Assembly (NCBI GenBank): GCA_964492775.1
Contig: CAZBLH010000042.1
Coordinates: 1-11,350 of the forward strand
Direction: 5' to 3'
DNA: 11,350 nt
Origin: WRDS01 sp964492775
GTDB taxonomy: Bacteria; Actinomycetota; Coriobacteriia; Anaerosomatales; PHET01
Shown here in pieces: positions 1 through 6,253 of this stretch. The notes under the pieces were generated by a model. It saw only the letters and a list, made by a program, of their open reading frames with translations. It had not been told where the DNA came from and made no database searches. The translations under genes and the position numbers were made by a program. Every line of letters begins with the position of its first letter. The stretch's first letter is position 1.

Positions 1-75
<75 letters not shown>

Positions 76-126
76 TTGTTTCGCTTCCCGTCCAGGCATC
101 ACGATGAGCACTGCGTGGAGGGGAAA

Positions 127-211
127 TGGTGGGGGCGGATGGATTCGAACCATCGTAGGCATAGCCAACGGGTTTACAGCCCGTCCCTTTTAGCCACTCG
201 GGCACACCCCC
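127..211 (-). tRNA. tRNA-Tyr (anticodon GUA)
   Basis: A class II tRNA with a long variable arm. The acceptor stem GGGGGTG (211-205) pairs with CGCCCCC (137-131), including one T-G wobble. The D stem is CCC/GGG, the anticodon stem is ACGGG/CCCGT around CTGTAAA, and the T arm is GATGG/CCATC around TTCGAAT. The anticodon GTA lies at plus positions 175-177. The discriminator is A (130) and CCA is encoded (129-127). The extended variable arm is the expected form for bacterial tRNA-Tyr. It sits between two tRNA-Thr genes and has a candidate promoter about 75 nt upstream (287-316). Confidence 0.96.
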
Positions 212-226
212 ATATTGCGAAAAACG

Positions 227-242
227 AACTCGTCTTCGAGTT
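227..242 (-). other. Perfect hairpin plus T-run just before tRNA-Tyr
   Basis: On the minus strand AACTCG-AAGA-CGAGTT is a perfect 6-bp inverted repeat with a 4-nt loop. Two nucleotides later come five Ts (224-220), and the mature tRNA-Tyr begins at 211. The layout resembles a weak intrinsic terminator or attenuator, but the stem is short and AT-rich. It could equally be a processing structure in the precursor leader. The role is not established. Confidence 0.35.
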
Positions 243-286
243 GTCAAGTTGCGTGCCGAAACAGACGCCCCGGCAAGGCGAAGGGG

Positions 287-316
287 ATACTACTGCACCC
301 GAGCTACGTGTGTCAA
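287..316 (-). promoter_or_regulatory. Candidate sigma-70-type promoter for tRNA-Tyr and tRNA-Thr(GGU)
   Basis: On the minus strand there is a perfect -35 box TTGACA (316-311), an 18-nt spacer and a -10 box TAGTAT (292-287, 4 of 6 consensus bases). Transcription would start near 280 and give a leader of about 70 nt before tRNA-Tyr at 211. It lies in a non-coding gap, which favours a real promoter over chance. The hairpin with T-run at 220-242 lies between this promoter and the tRNA. Confidence 0.6.
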
Positions 317-430
317 CGACTGCCACGGTGCCGGGTGTGTCCATGCCGTGCGGACACTCGGCGCGATGCGCAACGCCGATACAAGCCTGCAACAGGGACC
401 CAAGAGCCTCGGGCCCGCTGGAAAGATCGA

Positions 431-505
431 TGGAGCTGGCGACAGGAGTTGAACCTGCAACCTACTGATTACAAATCAGTTGCTCTGCCATTGAGCTACG
501 CCAGC
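431..505 (-). tRNA. tRNA-Thr (anticodon UGU)
   Basis: Minus-strand cloverleaf: the acceptor stem GCTGGCG (505-499) pairs with CGCCAGC (441-435). The D arm has GCTC/GAGC, the anticodon stem is ACTGA/TCAGT around TTTGTAA, and the T stem is GCAGG/CCTGT with one G-T pair around TTCAACT. The anticodon TGT (plus positions 471-473) reads ACA. The discriminator is T (434) and CCA is encoded (433-431). It is the first tRNA after sigH, 71 nt beyond the sigH stop. Together with tRNA-Thr(GGU) it covers most threonine codons. Confidence 0.96.
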
Positions 506-515
506 AGCGGCGCCC

Positions 516-544
516 AGTGTAGCCGAGAAAGCCGCCGGCTTCCA
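516..544 (-). promoter_or_regulatory. Possible promoter of tRNA-Thr(UGU)
   Basis: A -10-like TACACT (521-516) lies 17 nt after a poor -35-like TGGAAG (544-539) on the minus strand. Transcription would begin about 4 nt before the mature tRNA at 505. The -35 matches the consensus at only three positions and overlaps a hairpin (543-527), so the tRNA may instead be read through from sigH. Confidence 0.3.
527..543 (-). other. Stem-loop after sigH
   Basis: On the minus strand GGAAGCC-GGC-GGCTTTC forms a 7-bp stem (one G-T pair) with a 3-nt loop, 34 nt after the sigH stop codon. There is no separate T-run after it, so it is at best a weak intrinsic terminator. It might protect the 3' end of the sigH message. 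Confidence 0.3.
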
Positions 545-576
545 TCGACAATGCGACGACGGTTTGACGAAGGGGC

Positions 577-1233
577 TCAGTGCGCTCGGCAGCGCCTGAT
601 CTGAGTCTCCATCTTGCGCTTGACCCGCTGCAGCGCGTTGTCGACCGCCTTGGTATGCCGACCAAGCTGATCAGCTATCTCCTGGTAGGACTTCCCGTCC
701 GTGTAGAGGCGCAGCACGTCGGTCTCAAACTGCGAGAGCGCCTCGACCACTCCGGTCCTGATGAAGTCGGTCTCCCAGGCGCCGATGACGATATCAGCGG
801 GATCGCAGACTTCTTTGGCGGCGAGGATGTCGGAAAGCAACCTCTCCCCGTCCTCATCAACTGAGGTGGATTTCGATAGGGAGACGTATCCGTTCAGCGG
901 TGAATGCTTGCGCCGAGTTGAAGATTTCACGGCGGTGATGATCTGCCGTGTGACGCACAGTTCGGCGAACGAGTGGAAACTTGCCTGCCGGGAAGGATCG
1001 TAGTCACGGATGGCCTTGAACAGGCCGATCATGCCCTCTTGGATGATGTCGTCACGGTCGGCCCCGTTGAGGTAGTACGACCGTGCCTTACACCTGATGA
1101 GCCCCCGGTAACGCTTGATGAGCTCGCAGCTGGCGCTCTGGTCGCCTTGTTGCGCAGCAGTCACCAAGTTCAAGTCCGCATTCCGCTCCCGACCCCCCGG
1201 GGAACGATGCGCGGACGAAGCCCGCTCGTTCAA
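577..1233 (-). CDS. sigH: RNA polymerase sigma factor SigH (Spo0H family)
   Basis: A 218-residue sigma-70-family protein close in length to Bacillus subtilis SigH, which it resembles throughout. Region 2 holds KARSYYLNGADRDDIIQEGM (49-68), followed by GLFKAIRDYD and SFAELCVTRQIITAVKSSTR (88-107), the core-binding and -10-recognition segments. Region 4 ends with SYQEIADQLGRHTKAVDNAL (182-201), the helix-turn-helix that contacts the -35 box, then QRVKRKME. Residues 1-20 are poorly conserved. The start is TTG (1233-1231), chosen because AGGGGG (1246-1241) lies 7 nt upstream and no better in-frame start exists. In Bacillus this factor drives transition-state, competence and early sporulation genes; its regulon here cannot be inferred. 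It follows yacP as in other genomes, after a 121-nt gap with its own promoter and a leader hairpin covering the ribosome binding site. Confidence 0.93.
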   Translation of the reverse strand: MNERASSAHRSPGGRERNADLNLVTAAQQGDQSASCELIKRYRGLIRCKARSYYLNGADRDDIIQEGMIGLFKAIRDYDPSRQASFHSFAELCVTRQIITAVKSSTRRKHSPLNGYVSLSKSTSVDEDGERLLSDILAAKEVCDPADIVIGAWETDFIRTGVVEALSQFETDVLRLYTDGKSYQEIADQLGRHTKAVDNALQRVKRKMETQIRRCRAH

Positions 1234-1239
1234 GGTGAT

Positions 1240-1274
1240 ACCCCCTGTGATTCATTGAGCCCAATGCAGGAGGT
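1240..1274 (-). promoter_or_regulatory. Leader hairpin covering the sigH ribosome binding site
   Basis: On the minus strand ACCTCCTG (1274-1267) can pair with CAGGGGGT (1247-1240), eight pairs with one T-G wobble. Inside it CATTG (1266-1262) and CAATG (1257-1253) pair around a GGCT loop. Five unpaired bases, AATCA (1252-1248), bulge on the 3' side. The Shine-Dalgarno AGGGGG (1246-1241) is wholly inside the outer stem, 7 nt before the TTG start. The 5' arm therefore works as a built-in anti-Shine-Dalgarno. A short upstream CAGGA (1311-1307) could compete for TCCTG in the arm. The pairing is directly visible; a regulatory role such as a thermosensor or riboregulated switch is inference. Confidence 0.55.
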
Positions 1275-1329
1275 GTGACTCCCGCCGCCGGCACGGCAGT
1301 AGGCTTTCCTGAAACGAAACCGCAATCTG

Positions 1330-1358
1330 ACCCTATCCCGCGAACCGCATCAGGTCAA
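1330..1358 (-). promoter_or_regulatory. Probable sigH promoter overlapping the yacP stop codon
   Basis: On the minus strand TTGACC (1358-1353, five of six -35 consensus bases) and TAGGGT (1335-1330) are separated by exactly 17 nt. The -10 type TAGGGT is acceptable for GC-rich actinobacterial sigma-70 promoters. The -35 box overlaps the yacP TGA stop. Transcription from about 1323 would give sigH a leader of roughly 90 nt containing the hairpin at 1240-1274, so sigH can probably be expressed apart from the long upstream operon. Confidence 0.6.
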
Positions 1359-1873
1359 GAGCCGTTTCGGTCACCCCGCGCCATCCTCGACAACGCGTCG
1401 CGAACCTCTGGGCCGATGCGGTCCTCGATGCGCGAGGAACCGCTGCCTGCGGGCGTCTGTTCACGCCACTGAGCATCTTCACGTGCAAGTTCTGCCGAAA
1501 ACTCAATGGAAGAGCGGCGCACGATCCCCTCGCCGAGCACCGCCCACTGAGTCGCTGCATCACTCGTGACGACCTCTACCCGAGCTCCTCCGCGCCTGGC
1601 AGCCCGTGCCAGCTGCTCGATGACGGTGTCAGCGGTTCTTCCGTAGGGCGAGAAGATGACCGTGACACCGGCGACGCTCGTTGGCTCGCCGTCCGAAGCA
1701 GGATTCTCAGTCGCGTCGAAGACGATCGTGGCGTCGAACTCGCCGAGCGCATACCCGGCGACATCGGTGATGAGGGCATCACGCGCCAGCGACAGTTCCT
1801 GTGCGGCAAGCGAACAGTAGCGCGGCACGCCGCGCACTACGTTGTACCCGTCGATGATCAGGACCTTATTCAT
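1355..1873 (-). CDS. yacP: YacP-like NYN-domain ribonuclease (Rae1 family)
   Basis: A 172-residue NYN (PIN-like) protein. It opens with VLIIDGYNVV (Asp8), followed by ATIVFDA (Asp53), SPYGRTADTVIEQL (Asp82) and VEVVTSDAATQ (Asp105), giving the acidic metal-binding set expected for this fold. In B. subtilis the homologue YacP (Rae1) cuts mRNA in the ribosomal A site during translation; the same role here is inferred from family and position. The chosen ATG (1873-1871) overlaps the rlmB stop as ATGA, implying translational coupling. A GTG 30 nt upstream (1903) would add ten poorly conserved residues. The tail after about residue 130 is charged and polar, typical of the family. The stop codon overlaps the -35 box of the sigH promoter. 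Confidence 0.88.
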   Translation of the reverse strand: MNKVLIIDGYNVVRGVPRYCSLAAQELSLARDALITDVAGYALGEFDATIVFDATENPASDGEPTSVAGVTVIFSPYGRTADTVIEQLARAARRGGARVEVVTSDAATQWAVLGEGIVRRSSIEFSAELAREDAQWREQTPAGSGSSRIEDRIGPEVRDALSRMARGDRNGS

Positions 1874-2607
1874 GCCGAGCGACCCTGGCTTCGGCGCAGC
1901 CACTCGTAGGCGACGGCAGTGGCGGCCTGCGCGACATTGAGCGAGCCGACCTGGCCGGCCTGCGGCAGTCTCACGAGGAAGTCGCAGCGCTCCTGGGTCA
2001 GCCGAGCAAGCCCGGAGCCCTCGGACCCCATCACCAGCACGATGCGACCTTCGAGTGGCGCTTCCCAGACGGTTTGCTCGGCGTGCTCCGAAGCCCCGGC
2101 CACCCAGAACCCCTCGGCCTTGAAACGCTCGAGCGCCTGCGCCAGGTTCGTCTCGCGGACGACAGGGATGTGGGCCAAGGCCCCGGCCGCCGCCTTCCAG
2201 GCTGCGGGCGTGATTGCGGCGCTGCGGCGCTCGGTCACCACCACGCCCACGGCCCCGACAACCTCGGCGGTGCGCACGATGGCGCCGAGGTTCCCCGGGT
2301 CTGTGATGTGGTCGAGCGCGATCACGAGCGCTTGACTCGCGCCCTCGGCTCCCGCAACCACCGATTCGAGTGACGCAAACTTGAACGGTGCCGTCTCAGC
2401 CATAACGCCCTGATGCGCGCCACGTTCACTCACGCGGTCGAGCTCCTTGCGTCCTACGCGGCGGACCGCCACGTCGGCGGAGGCGGCGAGTCGCTCGATC
2501 TCGGCGAGCGAGCGGTCCGGCTTGGTGCCCTCGGCGATCCGGACCGAGACGAGCGGCATCCCGGCCCGCAGGGCCTCGGCGACGGCGTGTTTTCCCTCCA
2601 GCAGCAT
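1870..2607 (-). CDS. rlmB: 23S rRNA 2'-O-ribose methyltransferase of the SpoU/TrmH family, RlmB-like
   Basis: A 245-residue SPOUT methyltransferase. The N-terminal substrate-binding domain starts with LLEGKHAVAEALRAG. Three SpoU motifs follow: DHITDPGNLGAIVRTAE (99-115), with the Asn and Arg of the catalytic site; IVLVMGSEGSGL (189-200); and LPQAGQVGSLNVAQAATA (214-231), which forms the knot and S-adenosylmethionine pocket. Family members methylate a guanosine in the peptidyl-transferase region of 23S rRNA (G2251 in E. coli), but SpoU paralogues are hard to separate by eye, so the exact target is inferred. The ATG (2607-2605) starts 4 nt after the cysS stop. An upstream in-frame TTG at 2664 would overlap cysS and add 19 atypical residues, so it was rejected. 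The mini-RNase III gene often found between cysS and rlmB in Bacillota is absent. Confidence 0.9.
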   Translation of the reverse strand: MLLEGKHAVAEALRAGMPLVSVRIAEGTKPDRSLAEIERLAASADVAVRRVGRKELDRVSERGAHQGVMAETAPFKFASLESVVAGAEGASQALVIALDHITDPGNLGAIVRTAEVVGAVGVVVTERRSAAITPAAWKAAAGALAHIPVVRETNLAQALERFKAEGFWVAGASEHAEQTVWEAPLEGRIVLVMGSEGSGLARLTQERCDFLVRLPQAGQVGSLNVAQAATAVAYEWLRRSQGRSA

Positions 2608-2611
2608 GTCG

Positions 2612-4093
2612 CTACTCGAACGTGACGCGAGCGCCTTGCGGGGTGTCCTCGATGGTGAACCCAAGCCGCGTCAGCCCGTCGCGCACGGCGTCGGCGAGTG
2701 CCCAGTTCCGCTCAGTACGCGCCACGTTCCGAGTGGTCAGCAGCGCGTTAACCGCCGCAACCGGGTCCGAGCCGGTGTAACCCGCGAGGCTCTTGCCCAG
2801 ATCCAGCACCTCGGGCGGGTAAGCCACCGAGCGCTCCTCGGGCACGTCGATGCCGAGTACGCCGAGCAGCTCCACCACCGCTTCCTCGGCGGCGATGAGA
2901 GCCTCCATGTCGTCCTCACAGAGATCGACCTGGAACTCGGAGAGGAATACGTTCGCGGCCTTGGCGAGCTCGAATATGGCGGCGAGACCGCCGGCCGTGT
3001 TGAAGTCGTCGTCCATCTCGGCTTCGAACTTCTCCCGGGCGACCTTGACCTGCAGCTTGAGACCGCTGCACGCCTCGGCCGGCGCTCCCTGTCCGCTCGA
3101 GGCGAGCGTGCGCGCCCAGCGCAGGTTGCGCACGAGGTTCTCAAGCCGGTGGTACGCCTGCTTGGCCTCGTCGAGGCGGGAGTCCGAGAAGTCGAGCGGA
3201 CTGCGGTAATGCGTCTGTAGCATGAGCAGCCTAATGACGGGCGTCTCGAACGCATCGAGCACGTCTTTGAGCAGAAGGAAGTTGCCGAGCGACTTGCTCA
3301 TCTTCTCGGCGTTGACCTGTAGCATCCCGCCGTGCAGCCAGTAATGCGCGAACTCGACCCCCGTGGCCGCCTCTGACTGGGCGAGCTCGTTCTCATGGTG
3401 CGGGAAGATCAGGTCCGCTCCCCCGCCATGGATGTCGAATGGCAGGCCGAGCTCCTCCTCGGACATGGCCGAGCACTCAATGTGCCAGCCCGGACGCCCC
3501 TCTCCCCACGGGCTCGGCCAGTGAGGCTCGCCGGGCTTAGCCGCCTTCCAGAGCGCGAAGTCCAGCGGGTCCTGCTTGCGCTCGTCAATCTCGACTCGGG
3601 CACCGGAGCGCATCTCGTCGATGTCGCGCCCGGAGAGCTTGCCGTAGGACGGGTAGCTGCGTACAGAGAAGTACACGTCGCCATCGGCGACGTAGGCGTG
3701 TCCGCGCTCGATGAGGCGCTCGATCATCCCAATCATCTGTGGGATCATCTCGGTCGCCCGGGGGCGAACCGTCGGATCCTGCACGCCAAGCCGGCGCATC
3801 GCGGTCACGAAGGCGAGCGTGTACTCGGCAGCCACCTCAGCGGCCGGACGGCCCTCTTCAGCTGCCCGGGCAATGATCTTGTCGTCGACATCCGTGATGT
3901 TCTGCACGAAGTCGACTTCGTAACCCTTCCAGGTCAGGTACCGGCGGATAACGTCGAAGGACAGGAACGTCCGCGCGTTGCCGACGTGGATGTGGTTGTA
4001 GACCGTGGGTCCACAGGTGTAGATCGACACCCTGCCCTCACGGGCGGGTACGAACTCCTGCTTGCTCCGGCCGAGCGTGTTGTAGACACGCAT
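2612..4093 (-). CDS. cysS: Cysteinyl-tRNA synthetase
   Basis: A 493-residue class I synthetase that charges tRNA-Cys with cysteine. CGPTVYNHIHVGNAR (27-41) contains Cys27 and the HIGH-type motif HVGN. The zinc site is completed by Cys207 in PGWHIECSAM and by His232 and Glu236 in FPHHENELAQS; these correspond to the four zinc ligands of the E. coli enzyme. KMSKSLGN (264-271) is the second ATP-binding signature. The C-terminal part is helical and carries the anticodon-binding domain, with MDDDFNTAGGLAAIFELA typical of the family. The ATG (4093) has the good ribosome binding site AGGAGA (4104-4099), six bases upstream of the start. It lies 29 nt after cysE, so cysteine synthesis and charging are transcribed together. 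That gap is too short for a T-box leader. Confidence 0.97.
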   Translation of the reverse strand: MRVYNTLGRSKQEFVPAREGRVSIYTCGPTVYNHIHVGNARTFLSFDVIRRYLTWKGYEVDFVQNITDVDDKIIARAAEEGRPAAEVAAEYTLAFVTAMRRLGVQDPTVRPRATEMIPQMIGMIERLIERGHAYVADGDVYFSVRSYPSYGKLSGRDIDEMRSGARVEIDERKQDPLDFALWKAAKPGEPHWPSPWGEGRPGWHIECSAMSEEELGLPFDIHGGGADLIFPHHENELAQSEAATGVEFAHYWLHGGMLQVNAEKMSKSLGNFLLLKDVLDAFETPVIRLLMLQTHYRSPLDFSDSRLDEAKQAYHRLENLVRNLRWARTLASSGQGAPAEACSGLKLQVKVAREKFEAEMDDDFNTAGGLAAIFELAKAANVFLSEFQVDLCEDDMEALIAAEEAVVELLGVLGIDVPEERSVAYPPEVLDLGKSLAGYTGSDPVAAVNALLTTRNVARTERNWALADAVRDGLTRLGFTIEDTPQGARVTFE

Positions 4094-4098
4094 AAGTT

Positions 4099-4104
4099 TC
4101 TCCT
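4099..4104 (-). promoter_or_regulatory. cysS ribosome binding site
   Basis: AGGAGA on the minus strand, five bases between its end and the ATG of cysS. It is among the strongest Shine-Dalgarno sequences at correct spacing in the window and fixes the cysS start. Confidence 0.8.
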
Positions 4105-4122
4105 GTCACCTCTGACGCGCAG

Positions 4123-4968
4123 CTAGATCTGCCAGTACCATTCGCCGAACTCGACGCCTATCGGCTCCCCGTCATCGCCCACGGGGCACGACGCGCCCTC
4201 CATGAAGACGTCGTCGCTCTGCGGAACCTCGGCGATTGGCTCGATCTCCCCGCTCGCCGCCTCAGCAGCTCCGGTCGACGCAATGGGCGACGCCTGCTCG
4301 GCGAGCGAGGGCGCCGCGCCGGGCACCTCGGGCGGCTCGGCGAGTCCAATGCCTCTTTCGAGACGGTCGATTCGGCGGGTGAGGCAGCGGAACATCTCGA
4401 CCACGGGGTCGGGAAGGTCTTCGTGGTGCAGGTCGATGGCCTCGACCCTCTCACCAGAGCGGACGACGACCCGGCCAGGCACGCCCACGACGGTGCAGTT
4501 CGGGGGCACGTCGTCGATCACGACCGCGCCACCTCCAACCTTCGAGCCCTTTCCGATGACGATGTTGCCGAGCACCGATGCCCCGACGCCGACGACCACG
4601 CAGTCCTCGAGCGTGGGGTGGCGCTTGCCGGACTCTTTCCCGGTACCGCCGAGCGTGACGCCTTGATACACGGTGACATCGTTGCCGATGATCGTCGTCT
4701 CGCCGATCACGACACCCATACCGTGGTCGATGAAGAAGCCGTCGCCAATCGTCGCACCGGGGTGGATCTCCACGCCCGTGAGCCATCTGGCTATCTGTGA
4801 GAGGAACCGGGCAAGACCGTAGCGCCCTCGGCGCCACAGCCAGTGATTGACCCGGTGTGCCCAGACGGCGTGCAGCCCGGGGTAGTTGAAGAGCACGCTG
4901 ATCGCCGATGTGGCTGCGGGATCTCGCTCCCGCACCGCTCGGATGTCTGCTCGGACTCTATCGAGCAT
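4123..4968 (-). CDS. cysE: Serine O-acetyltransferase with an unusual C-terminal extension
   Basis: It makes O-acetylserine from serine and acetyl-CoA, the first committed step of cysteine synthesis. The 281-residue product has the short N-terminal helical part of Gram-positive CysE. A left-handed beta-helix follows: GVEIHPGATIGDGFFIDHGMG (65-85), with Glu67 and His82 at the catalytic positions, then VYQGVTLGGTG (100-110), KRHPTLED, GNIVIGKGSKVGGGAVV and TVVGVPGRVV. The family part ends near residue 209, close to the usual Gram-positive length of about 220. Residues 210-281 form an extra Ala/Pro/Glu-rich, probably disordered tail ending EFGEWYWQI. A terminal isoleucine is what E. coli CysE inserts into the CysK active site. 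The ATG at 4968 has only a weak upstream GAGGCG. It sits 44 nt after ispF; gltX, found here in Bacillus, is missing. Confidence 0.93.
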   Translation of the reverse strand: MLDRVRADIRAVRERDPAATSAISVLFNYPGLHAVWAHRVNHWLWRRGRYGLARFLSQIARWLTGVEIHPGATIGDGFFIDHGMGVVIGETTIIGNDVTVYQGVTLGGTGKESGKRHPTLEDCVVVGVGASVLGNIVIGKGSKVGGGAVVIDDVPPNCTVVGVPGRVVVRSGERVEAIDLHHEDLPDPVVEMFRCLTRRIDRLERGIGLAEPPEVPGAAPSLAEQASPIASTGAAEAASGEIEPIAEVPQSDDVFMEGASCPVGDDGEPIGVEFGEWYWQI

Positions 4969-5012
4969 CTGCTAAACGTCGCCTCGCATATTGACCGTGT
5001 GTTGCCCTGACA

Positions 5013-5507
5013 TCACGTCAGTCTAGCAGCAGCCGACTCCGATTCGAGCAAAGCAACGGCCCACACCGCGATCCCCTCTTCACGACCGGTGAAGCCGAGG
5101 CCTTCGGTAGTCGTCGCCTTCAGGCCGACATGCTCGGTTTCGACACCCATCGCGCGGGCGAGGTTCTCGCGCATCTCGTCGCGATACGGGGAGATCTTCG
5201 GCCACTCGCATGCGACCACGATGTCGGCGTCGACGATCTTGAAACCGCGTTGGCGCACGAGTTCGGCAACACGCTCGAGCAGTCGCAGGGAGTCAGCACC
5301 CTGCCAGGCCGGATCGGTGTCTGGGAAGAGCTTGCCGATGTCACCCGCACGCACCGCGCCGAGCAGGGCATCCATGAGCGCGTGAGCGACAACGTCGGCG
5401 TCCGAGTGCCCGGCGAGCCCCAGCTCGTGAGGCACGCGCACCCCGCCGAGAATGAGCTCGCGGCCGCTCGCGAAGGCATGCACGTCGAACCCCAGTCCGA
5501 TCCTCAC
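5013..5507 (-). CDS. ispF: 2-C-methyl-D-erythritol 2,4-cyclodiphosphate synthase
   Basis: A 164-residue enzyme of the MEP isoprenoid pathway that cyclises CDP-methylerythritol 2-phosphate and releases CMP. The zinc ligands are Asp8 and His10 in GLGFDVHAF and His42 in GHSDADVVAHALMDALLGA, at exactly the E. coli positions. GDIGKLFPDTDP (56-67) and KATTTEGLGFTGREEGIAV (130-148, with Glu135 in the metal and diphosphate site) are family hallmarks. Length is typical. The GTG start (5507-5505) overlaps the ispD stop as GTGA and follows the purine-rich AGGGGGAG, so the two genes are translationally coupled. IspD and IspF are fused in some bacteria; here they remain separate. A small stem-loop (CTGAC/GTCAG, 5007-5021) spans the stop but lacks a T-run. 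Confidence 0.97.
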   Translation of the reverse strand: MRIGLGFDVHAFASGRELILGGVRVPHELGLAGHSDADVVAHALMDALLGAVRAGDIGKLFPDTDPAWQGADSLRLLERVAELVRQRGFKIVDADIVVACEWPKISPYRDEMRENLARAMGVETEHVGLKATTTEGLGFTGREEGIAVWAVALLESESAAARLT

Positions 5508-6253
5508 GACTCCCCCTCTGCCTCGGCCTCCGGCCTCACTCCCGGCACGGCACCCCTCCTACGGAGCACGGTTGCGACGAAGTCAAGGTCGCCGTCGACG
5601 GTCACTTTGATGTTCTCGCGCGGTCCCTCCACGACGAGCACCCGCCCTCCTGCCCGCTCGACGAGCGAGGAGTCGTCCGTGCCGAGGAACCCCTCGGCGG
5701 TTGCTTCCTCATACGACGACTCGAGGATGGAGCGTCGAAAGACTTGGGGCGTTTGGGCGAGCCAGAAGCGGCTGCGCTCCGGCGTCTCGGCAATCCTGGA
5801 GTCCTCGACGAGCTTCACGGTGTCGAAGGACGGGTGTGCGACGACGACGCCGTCGGCGCCTGAAGACTCGAGCTGCCCCAACGCTGCGCATATCGTCTCG
5901 GGCGTGAGCAGCGGTCGCGCGCCATCATGGACGGCGACGGTAGTGATCTCGGGGGAAAGCGTCGATAGTCCCGAGAGGACCGATTGCTGTCGCGTCGGTC
6001 CCGAGGGCGCCAATACCACGGGCGTGGAGAGCGCTGCGGGCTCGACGGCCGCCGCCGTGTACTCATGCCCCCGAGCGCCGGGGCAGACGAGCACGATCAG
6101 CCCGAAACGGGCCGAGGCATCCAGTGCGCGCAGGGCCCACGCGAGGACGGGCAGGCCGCATACCTCGGCAAGCTGCTTGCCGCCCGGGCGGCCGAACCGC
6201 TCACCGACTCCACCGGCGACGACTATCGCGGCTGTCTCCGAGCGTGACGTCAT
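5504..6253 (-). CDS. ispD: 2-C-methyl-D-erythritol 4-phosphate cytidylyltransferase
   Basis: A 249-residue nucleotidyltransferase that joins CTP and methylerythritol phosphate into CDP-methylerythritol in the MEP pathway. The N-terminal signature AAIVVAGGVGERFGRPGGKQ (8-27) carries Arg19 and Lys26, equivalent to the catalytic Arg20 and Lys27 in E. coli. TRQQSVLSGL (87-96), TVAVHDGARPLLTPE (105-119), AQTPQVF (166-172) and GTDDSSLVE (191-199) build the CTP and dimer sites. PRENIKVTVDGDL (211-223) holds the second conserved lysine, Lys216. A short acidic tail (EAEAEGES) follows the family core. The ATG (6253-6251) overlaps the stop of the PIN-TRAM gene as ATGA, and its own stop overlaps ispF, so three genes are coupled in series. 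Confidence 0.96.
   Translation of the reverse strand: MTSRSETAAIVVAGGVGERFGRPGGKQLAEVCGLPVLAWALRALDASARFGLIVLVCPGARGHEYTAAAVEPAALSTPVVLAPSGPTRQQSVLSGLSTLSPEITTVAVHDGARPLLTPETICAALGQLESSGADGVVVAHPSFDTVKLVEDSRIAETPERSRFWLAQTPQVFRRSILESSYEEATAEGFLGTDDSSLVERAGGRVLVVEGPRENIKVTVDGDLDFVATVLRRRGAVPGVRPEAEAEGES

Larger units (their letters stand above)
212..430. other. Non-coding spacer between tRNA-Thr(UGU) and tRNA-Tyr
   Basis: This 219-nt gap has no supported gene and no further cloverleaf. On the minus strand, soon after tRNA-Thr(UGU), a GC-rich stem-loop (416-395) pairs GGGCCCGAG with CTTGGGTCCC with one bulged T. It has no following T-run, so it may be a processing or factor-dependent termination structure. 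The promoter at 287-316 and the hairpin at 227-242 occupy the remainder. A second TTGACA (247-242) overlaps that hairpin but lacks a good -10 at normal spacing. Confidence 0.6.

Noticed and set aside
76..126. A tRNA-Gly between tRNA-Tyr and tRNA-Thr(GGU), as in the E. coli cluster
   Set aside because: Only 51 nt separate the two genes and no cloverleaf halves are present.
1234..1323. A SigH-dependent autoregulatory promoter before sigH (AGGAAA near 1303-1309, GAAT near 1250-1253)
   Set aside because: The two boxes are about 50 nt apart, far more than the spacing used by SigH. The sigma-70-type pair at 1330-1358 fits better.
1275..1472. A plus-strand frame starting with GTG just after AGGAGG
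   Set aside because: The AGGAGG ends one base before the GTG, too close to serve it, and the same bases form the anti-Shine-Dalgarno arm of the sigH leader on the minus strand. The frame also runs into antisense yacP.
4094..4122. A T-box or other cysteine-responsive leader before cysS
   Set aside because: The gap from cysE is only 29 nt and that before cysE is 44 nt, too short for a T-box, and no specifier or antiterminator structure is visible.
3395..4126. A plus-strand reading frame of 243 codons opposite cysS
   Set aside because: It is antisense to conserved cysS motifs and has no domain of its own.
5007..5021. A terminator between ispF and cysE
   Set aside because: The CTGAC/GTCAG stem is only 5 bp and has no following T-run, so the operon most likely continues.
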